NCBI GenBank assembly: GCA_900546245.1 | Contig: URBY01000019.1 | Span: forward strand, 1 to 22,042 | Direction of reading: 5' to 3' | Origin: an uncultured Mycoplasmatota bacterium | GTDB taxonomy: Bacteria > Bacillota_I > Bacilli_A > RF39 > UBA660 | Length of the DNA stretch: 22,042 nucleotides | Position numbers and translations under genes: made by a program | The notes under the pieces: model-generated | Told to the model about the DNA's origin: nothing | The model's database searches: none | Seen by the model: the letters and a program-made list of their open reading frames with translations, nothing else | Shown: positions 12,825 to 21,043 of the stretch, one piece after another | Position numbering within the stretch: the stretch's first letter is position 1 | Layout: each line of letters begins with the position of its first letter

Positions 12825-13577
12825 TTATGATGAAATAAAAAAACTATATGATAATAGTGTTATTTATAATAATGAATTTATAAATTACGATGATGATTTT
12901 TCTTTTTGGACTTATTGGATAAAAAAAATAAACCCAAAAAAAGTTTTGGAAATTGGCATTGGAAATGGAAGATTAATAAAACTGCTTTCGAATACTGTTT
13001 TGCAATATGATGGTTTAGATATTTCAAAAAATATAATTCACGACTTTCTTAAAAATAATAGTTGGTATAAAGGAAATTTGTTTAATCAGGATATGAAAAA
13101 TATAAATCTTAATACTATATATGATTTAATTATATTGCCTTTTAATACTTTTTGTTATTTATATACATTAGATGATTTAAAACTTTTTTTACAGGAATTA
13201 AAAAAATTAGCAATGATAATACGATAATTGTAATTGATATTATTAATCCAAAAATAAATGATATAGTTGATCATAAAAAATATAAATTATGTGGGTGCCT
13301 TACTATTAATAATAATATGTGTAAATTGTATGAAAAACATCATTATGATTATGCTACACAAGTAGTTAATTATTCGAAAAAGTATGTTTTACCTAATGGC
13401 ATAATAAAAAAATTTAATTTGCCAGTAAGAATATTTTTTCATCAAGAGTTAATAAATTTATTTAATTTATTCGATTTTGAAATTATTAACATGTTAGGAG
13501 ATTATAATAATGAAAATTATAATTTTGATAGTAGAAAACAAATTGTTTTTATAAAAAAAAGGAGTGATAAAAAATGA
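12817..13577 (+). CDS. Class I SAM-dependent methyltransferase, split by a -1 frameshift at an A7 tract
   Basis: Two frames together make a protein of about 253 residues. The first part (12817-13227 in frame) has IKKLYDNSVIYNNEF, the SAM-binding motif I KVLEIGIGNGRLIKLL near residue 45, and LPFNTFCYL. After KLK-K the frame runs into a stop at 13225-13227. Re-reading one base of A7 (13200-13206) continues with ISNDNTIIVIDIINPKI, a normal strand for this fold, through to TGA 13575-13577. The codon phase is TTA-AAA-AAA, a canonical A-AAA-AAA slippery heptamer. So this is either a programmed -1 frameshift or transcript slippage, a reversible homopolymer switch, a recent mutation or an assembly error. 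It overlaps the upstream methyltransferase by 8 bases and the downstream peptide gene by 4. Substrate unknown. Confidence 0.65.
13200..13206 (+). other. A7 slippery heptamer
   Basis: A AAA AAA in the zero frame of the methyltransferase, exactly where coding potential moves to the -1 frame. I see no obvious strong pseudoknot directly downstream in this AT-rich stretch. Confidence 0.6.
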
Positions 13578-13729
13578 AATTATCAAATTATAAAAAGATA
13601 GCAGAAAAATTGAAGAAAAAAGATGCAGTTATGGCAAATCAATGCACTTGCAGTAATTGTAATTGTAGATCTGCAAATAATATGGTCAATTTATCTAAAT
13701 TATATAAAGAAAAATTATCTAATGCTTAA
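13574..13729 (+). CDS. 51-residue peptide with CxCxxCxC cluster
   Basis: A short gene with a strong ribosome site: GGAGTGAT 5 bases before the ATG, which itself overlaps the TGA of the methyltransferase frame (ATGA). The peptide opens with a Lys-rich amphipathic helix (MKLSNYKKIAEKLKKKDAVM). A cluster C24-T-C26-S-N-C29-N-C31 follows, then a second short helical part (MVNLSKLYKEKLSNA). There is no transmembrane helix or obvious signal peptide. A Lys/Glu-rich helical leader followed by a compact Cys/Asn/Ser core resembles precursors of ribosomally made modified peptides; it could equally be a small metal-binding protein. Being coupled to two methyltransferases supports a functional unit. No known family recognised. 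Confidence 0.7.
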   Translation: MKLSNYKKIAEKLKKKDAVMANQCTCSNCNCRSANNMVNLSKLYKEKLSNA

Positions 13730-13755
13730 TATATGAATTCAGATATTGATTGATT

Positions 13756-13794
13756 AAAAAGATGATTAGATTTCTATATCATAATCATCTTTTT
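13756..13794. terminator. Bidirectional terminator between the peptide cassette and the relaxase gene
   Basis: AAAAAGATGATTA (13756-13768) and TAATCATCTTTTT (13782-13794) are perfect 13-base inverted arms around a 13-base loop, with T-rich tails on both strands. It serves the plus-strand cassette and the converging relaxase gene, whose stop codon lies in the left arm. Confidence 0.85.
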
Positions 13795-15151
13795 CTTTGA
13801 TTGAATCGTGTTTTTTGCTGAATTTATATGTTTCATTTAATTCTTTAATTGTGTCGTCTTCAATAACACCGTGTTCGTATAAATCTCTTGAAAAATCACG
13901 ATATTTATCCCTATCTTTTTTATTAAATAATCTATTTTTTATAAACTTAATAAGTCTTATAAATTTATTTTTAAAATAATGAAGTTCTTCAAATAAAGAA
14001 TTGTTTTCTTCTTTAAGTTCATTAATTTCATTGTCTTTTTTTATATTTTTTTCAATAAGACTTTTAACTCTTAATTCTAATGCTTCATTATTTTCGGTAA
14101 GTATTTTTATTTTCTTGTTGTTCTCTTTAATATTTGAATCAACATTGGTAAGAGTTGTTGATAATTTTTGAATATTTTTATATTCTTTATTTGTATTTTC
14201 TACTTGGCTGATAAAACTATTGATTTTATCTTTACATTCTTGAGTTATAACATATTTATCTTTTCTACCAAATGCTAATTTTAAATTATTAACAATATCT
14301 TTTGCTTCTTTTGTACCATTATCTAGTAGAGCAGATTGTTGTTTGGCTTTATTTAGACTTTCTTGATTTTTTTCAAGTTGTTCTTTCATTTCTAAATAAT
14401 TATCCATTTCAGTGATATGATAATCGTAATTTCTACCTTTTTTCTTACCTTTTAAAGTGTTAGTTAGGTTATACTCTTTATTAAAAGATTCAATACATAA
14501 GGTACGCATTTTATCTTGTAATTTTCTTAAACTTTCTTTTGTAAATACATCTGATTTACCAACTTGTTTTTTCATACCATTTTTATTATTAAATTTTATA
14601 GGGACACCTACGATATGCAAGTGTGGGCTTGTTTCATCATAATGAATAATAGCACTTGCTATCTTAAAAGTAGGTAATATAATTTCTAAATCTTCAACTT
14701 GCTTTTTATAAACATTTGTCATTTTTCTTTTAAACTTATCATCTTTTGTATCCCAATACTTTTTATCCCCAAGTTCAATTATTATTTCACAGGCTAAATC
14801 ATTTTTCTCATTATTACTTATATGAGTAAAATAATCTTTGATTTTTCTATCATCTCTTATTTGCTTTAGGTTATATTCTTCTTTTGCTTCATCAAATTCT
14901 TCTTTATATAATTTTTTTACATCATCAACTAATGATGAACTACCTTTAATAATTTCAATATCATTTTGATTGTTATCATACTTTCTATAATTATGTTTAT
15001 CTACTTTCGTTAAACCTGCTGAATTTTGTATGGCATTATTTGATAGAGAAGTAGAACCACTTCGATTAGATTTAGCACAACTTCTTGATGTGTTTCTTTT
15101 ATTTTTATCACTACCTAAATGAAAAGAATATGCTAGTTCTATAATAATCAC
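13766..15151 (-). CDS. MobV/Pre family relaxase (plasmid mobilization protein)
   Basis: A 461-residue protein of the Mob_Pre (MobV) family, which nicks oriT and leads single-strand transfer of mobilizable plasmids and elements. The relaxase part is residues 1-230. It has an N-terminal Arg/Ser/Asn-rich segment ending in HNYRKYD, CEIIIELGDKKYW, and the metal-binding motif H170-x-D-E-x2-P-H177-x-H179 (HYDETSPHLHIVGVP). Residues 240-430 are long coiled coil, a common dimerisation tail. It overlaps the upstream 66-residue ORF by the GTGA tetranucleotide. GTG 15151 has AAAGGAG only one base away, so initiation probably relies on coupling to the preceding stop. With the adjacent serine recombinase it defines an integrative mobilizable element. 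Confidence 0.88.
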   Translation of the reverse strand: MIIIELAYSFHLGSDKNKRNTSRSCAKSNRSGSTSLSNNAIQNSAGLTKVDKHNYRKYDNNQNDIEIIKGSSSLVDDVKKLYKEEFDEAKEEYNLKQIRDDRKIKDYFTHISNNEKNDLACEIIIELGDKKYWDTKDDKFKRKMTNVYKKQVEDLEIILPTFKIASAIIHYDETSPHLHIVGVPIKFNNKNGMKKQVGKSDVFTKESLRKLQDKMRTLCIESFNKEYNLTNTLKGKKKGRNYDYHITEMDNYLEMKEQLEKNQESLNKAKQQSALLDNGTKEAKDIVNNLKLAFGRKDKYVITQECKDKINSFISQVENTNKEYKNIQKLSTTLTNVDSNIKENNKKIKILTENNEALELRVKSLIEKNIKKDNEINELKEENNSLFEELHYFKNKFIRLIKFIKNRLFNKKDRDKYRDFSRDLYEHGVIEDDTIKELNETYKFSKKHDSIKEKDDYDIEI

Positions 15152-15348
15152 GCTCCTTTATTAAAATATAATTTGGCTTGATTTAGTGTTTCAAAAAATT
15201 CTTGACCCATCATAGTTCCCATATTATCAATATAGGTACAAACAATATAATGTAGTTCACAGTTTTCGGCATACACTAAATATAAGTCTTTTTTCTTATC
15301 TAATAATTTACACTTTCCATATTTTAAGTTATAAAATTCTTTCTTCAT
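15148..15348 (-). CDS. Small ORF coupled to the relaxase
   Basis: A 66-residue protein (KKEFYNLKYGKCKLLDKKK, then CELHYIVCTYIDNMGTMMGQEFFETLNQAKLYFNKGA). It has a compact beta-rich then helical appearance, three cysteines and no signal or membrane helix. AAAGGA lies about 11 bases before the ATG. Its TGA stop overlaps the relaxase GTG, so translation of the relaxase is likely coupled to it. It may be an accessory mobilization or regulatory protein; this is inferred only from position. Confidence 0.6.
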   Translation of the reverse strand: MKKEFYNLKYGKCKLLDKKKDLYLVYAENCELHYIVCTYIDNMGTMMGQEFFETLNQAKLYFNKGA

Positions 15349-15391
15349 AAATAATCAATTCCTTTGTTTTTTTAGAGATATATTTTGGCTT

Positions 15392-15463
15392 TGACAAAAT
15401 ATTTAACCCCCTAGGTATTTTGTCATACTAACAAAATAACCTCGTGGGCTAGGGATTCCCTAG
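15392..15463. other. Candidate oriT: hairpin-rich, GC-richer intergenic stretch
   Basis: TGACAAAATA (15392-15401) and TATTTTGTCA (15416-15425) are perfect 10-base inverted arms around a loop containing ACCCCCTAGG. Shortly after come CTAGGGA (15449-15455) and TCCCTAG (15457-15463), a tight 7-base palindrome. The stretch is locally GC-rich compared with all around it and lies in the relaxase operon leader, where MobV origins of transfer are normally found. The nick site is not identified. Confidence 0.45.
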
Positions 15464-15529
15464 AACCCTTTTATGACTTATTCCATAATGTTTTAAAACT
15501 TCGTAATAAAACAAAATTACATAAGTCTT

Positions 15530-17504
<1,975 letters not shown>

Positions 17505-17524
17505 TTATCATCATCTCCTTTACT

Positions 17525-17568
17525 AAAAAAGAGCGAAGCAGTACAACTAGGCTTATTTCTACTACTTC
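17525..17568 (-). promoter_or_regulatory. Leader hairpin with T-run before the recombinase (attenuator-like)
   Basis: GAAGCAGTA (17535-17543) and TACTACTTC (17560-17568) pair, with one G-U on the minus-strand transcript, around a 16-base loop. CGCTC and a run of six T follow, only 21 bases before the recombinase start. It is terminator-shaped but sits in the leader downstream of a TATAAT at about 17608-17613, so it may attenuate recombinase expression or end transcripts of the upstream ORF. Confidence 0.5.
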
Positions 17569-17631
17569 ACCCATAAATAAATCAGATATAAGTTTTTCTA
17601 ATCTAATTATAAACTATTTAGGGCAAAATTA

Positions 17632-17907
17632 CTAGTTGATACGCTTTAAATAATCTTCTAATTCATTGATTTTAATTTTATTACCAAAGTTTTTAATATA
17701 AACATCATTAGAATAATTAAAAACAAGAAACATTGTATTATTGATAATTACTTTGTGAGGTTCGACATAAGCCAAATTAGATTTATCAATTTTTCTAATA
17801 CTTCCATTTATAAATGTAGGAGTAGTATTACAAAAATCACAAATAAATTCTAACTTCTTTTTAAGTGATTCATCAATAGGTATTTCTTGTTTGATAATAT
17901 TAATCAT
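17632..17907 (-). CDS. Small hypothetical protein next to the recombinase
   Basis: A 91-residue protein (MINIIKQEIPIDESLKKKLEFICDFCNTTPTFINGSIRKIDKSNLAYVEPHKVIINNTMFLVFNYSNDVYIKNFGNKIKINELEDYLKRIN when read in order, quoted here in pieces by motif: CDFC pair, TTPTF, YVEPHKVIINN). The ATG at 17907 is preferred to the one at 17916, which sits directly on the AAGGA ribosome site. A 6-base hairpin (17914-17919 with 17926-17931) covers that ribosome site. It has no membrane segment. Position suggests a recombination or transfer accessory of the element; no family recognised. Confidence 0.55.
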   Translation of the reverse strand: MINIIKQEIPIDESLKKKLEFICDFCNTTPTFINGSIRKIDKSNLAYVEPHKVIINNTMFLVFNYSNDVYIKNFGNKIKINELEDYLKRIN

Positions 17908-17948
17908 AAACACCATCCTTTCCTTAGGATGATTTTTTTGTAAAACAC

Positions 17949-17973
17949 AAAAAAATCAATCTTTCGATTGATT
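17949..17973 (-). terminator. Terminator of tRNA-Gly
   Basis: AATCAATC (17954-17961) and GATTGATT (17966-17973) form an 8-base-pair stem with a GAAA tetraloop on the minus-strand transcript, followed by five or more T. Confidence 0.88.
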
Positions 17974-18017
17974 CTATATATCAAGTTCAAACCAAATAGT
18001 TCGAACAGATTCGTCAA

Positions 18018-18091
18018 TGGAGCAGGTGAGGAGAATCGAACTCCCGTAGTCAGCTTGGAAGGCTGAGGTTCTACCATTAAACTACACCTGC
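18018..18091 (-). tRNA. tRNA-Gly (anticodon UCC)
   Basis: A 74-base cloverleaf on the minus strand, CCA encoded. Acceptor GCAGGTG (18091-18085) pairs with CACCTGC. The D arm is TAGTTTAATGGTAGA. The anticodon loop CTTCCAA has anticodon TCC (18059-18057) and a CAGC/GCTG stem. The T loop contains TTCGATT, and the end is TCCA. It decodes GGA and GGG codons. A consensus promoter precedes it and a tetraloop terminator follows. It is the boundary between the mobile element and the core chromosome on the right, and an 18-base near-copy of its anticodon arm lies at 11732-11749. Confidence 0.97.
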
Positions 18092-18112
18092 GCTAAAAAC
18101 AAGTACTCTTTA

Positions 18113-18141
18113 AGTATACTTATTTTTATTTTCTTTGTCAA
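18113..18141 (-). promoter_or_regulatory. Consensus promoter of tRNA-Gly
   Basis: -35 TTGACA (18141-18136) and -10 TATACT (18118-18113), spacing exactly 17; the tRNA 5' end is 22 bases downstream. This is the best promoter in the window. Confidence 0.9.
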
Positions 18142-18186
18142 GTATCATTTGCAAGTTTTTAATATTTTCTGCTTAATTTTTCATCT

Positions 18187-18756
18187 TTATCTTTTTTTTT
18201 CATTGAGTATCAAACCTAAATATTTAACGTTAATAGGCTTAGGTCCCTCTAATAATTTAATTGTGTTTAATACTTTGTCTCTATTTTTTTGTAAAGTACA
18301 TAAATTTTTTGTCAAATTATATATATCTCTTTTCACCTTTGGATTTGTTATAAATAATTCCCAATTTTCATACATATAGCCTTTAAAATATTCATTTGGT
18401 GTCTCTTTCATTATTTGATAATCCTCTTCATACATTGAAATTAGACGATCTATCTCGTTTATTTTTTTTATACAATTTGAATCGTTTTTTATTAATTCTA
18501 ATTTGTCTTTTTCTCTCTTTAACATATGAAGTCTATTAATCAAAAAGGTTCTTGTTTCAAGACAAACTTTCTTATATGCTGAATCATTTTTTACTATAAT
18601 CTCATTATAATCTAAAGTTTTTCCTTTTAATTCATTATCTATAATATTCCTTATATTTTTTCTTTTAATAGAAATTTCAGAATTAATTTCATCTATTTGC
18701 TTATAAGACTTTTCAATCAATTCATCTCTTGTTTTCTTATCTAATTCTATTTTCAT
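18187..18756 (-). CDS. Coiled-coil hypothetical protein behind a palindromic operator
   Basis: About 189 residues, predominantly helical and charged: KTRDELIEKSYKQIDEINSEI, RLHMLKREKDKLELIKND and KKINEIDRLISMYEEDYQIM are coiled-coil-like. They are followed by a less helical part (EYFKGYMYENWELFITNPKVKRDIYNL) and a short C-terminal LLEGPKPINVKYLGLIL. No signal, membrane segment or catalytic motif. The ATG at 18756 is chosen over the upstream GTG because GGGGG lies at ribosome-site distance. No clear terminator follows. A 22-base palindrome covers its -10 box, so expression is probably repressed by a dimeric regulator. Family unknown. Confidence 0.6.
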   Translation of the reverse strand: MKIELDKKTRDELIEKSYKQIDEINSEISIKRKNIRNIIDNELKGKTLDYNEIIVKNDSAYKKVCLETRTFLINRLHMLKREKDKLELIKNDSNCIKKINEIDRLISMYEEDYQIMKETPNEYFKGYMYENWELFITNPKVKRDIYNLTKNLCTLQKNRDKVLNTIKLLEGPKPINVKYLGLILNEKKR

Positions 18757-18784
18757 AATGTTTCTTACCCCCAAACACACTAAA

Positions 18785-18806
18785 GTTGTACAATATATTA
18801 TACAAC
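18785..18806. promoter_or_regulatory. 22-base near-perfect palindrome covering a -10 box
   Basis: GTTGTA...TACAAC with an A/T centre, 18785-18806, symmetrical except for one base pair. The minus-strand TATAAT (18802-18797), 41 bases before the ATG of the coiled-coil gene, lies inside it. This is the expected geometry for a repressor operator. A weak A/T hairpin (18814-18833) between it and the tex stop may act as terminator for tex. Confidence 0.55.
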
Positions 18807-18839
18807 AAAAAATAAATTTTTAAACCTAAATTTTGAATT

Positions 18840-20981
18840 TTATTCATTTTTTATTAAAGAAAGTGCAACTTTTCCTTTATCTAAGAACACCTCATCAACA
18901 TAACAAGTTACAATATCACCAACATTTAACACTTCTGATGGATGTTTTATATACCTATCTGTAATCTTTGAAATATGAACAAGTCCATCATTTTTAATTC
19001 CAATATCAATAAATGCACCAAAGTCTACTACATTTCTAACTGTACCTTCTAGTTCCATTCCTTTTTTTAAATCTTCTATATGTAGAACATCACTTTTTAA
19101 AATAGGTTTATCAAAATCATCTCTTGGATCTCTATTAGGTTTCTTAAGTGAATTTATAATATCCTCAAGTGTATAAATATCTATATCAAGTTTTTTAGAA
19201 TAATCATCTATATTAATATTATCTAATTTTAATATAAGGTCTTCTGTTCCAAGACTATCATAATTCATACCAATACTTTCAAGAAGTTTAGTTGTTTTAT
19301 CATAACTTTCAGGATGAATACTTGTTTTATCAAGTGGATTAGATCCATCTAGTACTCTCATAAATCCTATTGATTGTTCATATACTTTAGCACTTAATAT
19401 CTTATTATCTATAAGTTCATTTCTAGAATTAAATCTACCATTTTTATTTCTAAAATCTATTATTTTTTCAATAGATTTTTTGGTTAACCCTGATATATAT
19501 TTAAGTATTGATGCACTAGCTGTATTTATATTAACACCAACATTATTAACTGATTTACTAACAACAAAGTCAAGTGCTTCATTTAGATTTTTTTCTTTTA
19601 CATCATGTTGATATTGTCCAACACCTATTGACTTCGAATCAATTTTAACAAGTTCACTAAGTGGATCTTGAAGTCTTCTTGCAATCGATATTGCACTTCT
19701 TTCTTCAACGTGTAAATTAGGAAATTCTTCTATTGCAAGTTTACTTGCTGAATATACGCTCGCACCCGCTTCATTAACTATAATATAGCTTACACTTCTT
19801 TTTGCGTCTTTTATAACATTTGCGATAAATGTTTCACTTTCTCTTGATGCAGTACCATTACCAATTGCTATTACATCAATATTATATTTATCTATTAAAT
19901 CAAGTACAATTTTTTTGCTGCCTTCAAAATCATTTTTAGGTTCATGAGGATATATTACCTTTATATCAAGCATTTGACCAGTATAATCTATAACAGCTAA
20001 TTTACAACCTGTTCTATATGCTGGATCTAAACCTAATATCATTTTATCCTTCATTGGAGGAGTAAGTAAATAATTTTCTAAGTTTTTAGCAAATACTTCT
20101 ATTGCTCCTTCTTCACTTTTTTCAGTAAGTTCACTTCTAATTTCTCTTTCAACACTTGGTCCAATTAATCTTTTATATGAATCAACTATTGCATCTTTTA
20201 CATATACTGCACATTCTGAATTCTCATCTTTTATAAGTTTTTTCTCTAAATAATTATAAATATATTCTTTATTATATTCTAATGAAACACTTAGTACTCC
20301 CTCTTTTTCTCCTCTATTTACAGCAAGTACTCTATGTGGTTTTATATACTTAACGTCTTCAGAATAATCATAATACATTTCATAAACTTTTTTCTCATCA
20401 ACAGCATTTTTCTTTTTCTTAGTAACTATTTTAGAGTTATTATATATATCATTTCTTATCCATTTTCTATAATAAGCATTATCACTTATATACTCTGCAA
20501 TTATGTATTTAGCTCCCTCAATAGCGTCTTCTTTAGTTTTAACATTATCATTTAAGAATTTATCCACAGCATAAAGTTCTTTTGGAAAACTTAATATAAT
20601 TTTTGCTAAACCTTCAAGACCGTTTTTAATTGCTTCTGTTGCTTTTGTTTTTTTCTTTTCCTTATATGGTCTATATAAATCTTCTACTTCTACTAATTTT
20701 GAAGCATTCATTACCTCTGTTTTTATTTTATCTGTTAATAAACCTTTTTCATCTATTAATCTTATAACATCTTCTTTTCTTTTTAATAAGTTAACTTGAT
20801 ATTCATAAACTTCACTAATTGATCTTATTTGTTCTTCATCTAGATTACCAGTTACTTCTTTTCTATATCTTGCGATAAATGGTATTGTATTACCATCTTC
20901 TAACATTTTTAATGTACTTTTTACTTGTTCTACTCTAATATTTAGTTCAAGCGCAATTTGTTTAATTATATCTTCATTCAT
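18840..20981 (-). CDS. tex: Tex family RNA-binding transcription accessory protein
   Basis: A 713-residue, full-length Tex protein. The N-terminal helical part has NTIPFIARYRKEVTGNLDEEQ (residues about 32-52), the family signature. A YqgF-like RNase H fold domain is at about 310-440 (ILGLDPAYRTGCKLAVID, NGTASRESE, VNEAGASVYSASKLA). Helix-hairpin-helix repeats are at about 480-560 (VGVNINTASASILKYISGLT, IGFMRVLDGSNPLDKTSIHPE). A C-terminal S1 RNA-binding domain is at about 635-710 (GMELEGTVRNVVDFGAFIDIGIKNDGLVHIS). It binds nucleic acid in the cytoplasm and is linked to transcription and ribosome-associated processes. RBS AGAGG precedes the ATG, and an extended -10 promoter is at 21027-21035. 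Confidence 0.96.
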   Translation of the reverse strand: MNEDIIKQIALELNIRVEQVKSTLKMLEDGNTIPFIARYRKEVTGNLDEEQIRSISEVYEYQVNLLKRKEDVIRLIDEKGLLTDKIKTEVMNASKLVEVEDLYRPYKEKKKTKATEAIKNGLEGLAKIILSFPKELYAVDKFLNDNVKTKEDAIEGAKYIIAEYISDNAYYRKWIRNDIYNNSKIVTKKKKNAVDEKKVYEMYYDYSEDVKYIKPHRVLAVNRGEKEGVLSVSLEYNKEYIYNYLEKKLIKDENSECAVYVKDAIVDSYKRLIGPSVEREIRSELTEKSEEGAIEVFAKNLENYLLTPPMKDKMILGLDPAYRTGCKLAVIDYTGQMLDIKVIYPHEPKNDFEGSKKIVLDLIDKYNIDVIAIGNGTASRESETFIANVIKDAKRSVSYIIVNEAGASVYSASKLAIEEFPNLHVEERSAISIARRLQDPLSELVKIDSKSIGVGQYQHDVKEKNLNEALDFVVSKSVNNVGVNINTASASILKYISGLTKKSIEKIIDFRNKNGRFNSRNELIDNKILSAKVYEQSIGFMRVLDGSNPLDKTSIHPESYDKTTKLLESIGMNYDSLGTEDLILKLDNINIDDYSKKLDIDIYTLEDIINSLKKPNRDPRDDFDKPILKSDVLHIEDLKKGMELEGTVRNVVDFGAFIDIGIKNDGLVHISKITDRYIKHPSEVLNVGDIVTCYVDEVFLDKGKVALSLIKNE

Positions 20982-21026
20982 TTTTTACATCCTCTTTATT
21001 TACAATATTTTTTATTCAACATATAA

Positions 21027-21035
21027 ATTATACCA
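21027..21035 (-). promoter_or_regulatory. Extended -10 promoter of tex
   Basis: TGGTATAAT on the minus strand (21035-21027), 45 bases before the tex start, with a poor -35. It lies right after the stop of the upstream polymerase gene; no terminator separates them. Confidence 0.55.
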
Positions 21036-21043
21036 TATAAATA

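Noticed and set aside
13756..13794. CRISPR or insertion-sequence end
   Set aside because: The inverted repeat is single, lies between two converging genes and has T-runs on both strands, so it is a bidirectional terminator.
13575..15150. UGA read as tryptophan (Mollicutes code)
   Set aside because: UGA is the natural stop of the methyltransferase and of the 66-residue ORF, both in coupling overlaps, and Trp is encoded by TGG.
17990..18015. LexA/DinR-like box at GTTCGAAC near the tRNA terminator
   Set aside because: It has the half sites in the wrong order (GTTCGAAC rather than CGAAC-N4-GTTCG) and no gene start follows.
18018..18030. Direct repeat TGGAGC[A/G]GGTG at 18018 and 11799 as proven att sites
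   Set aside because: Only 11 bases with one mismatch, and each copy has a different terminator beside it; kept as a hypothesis, not annotated as att.
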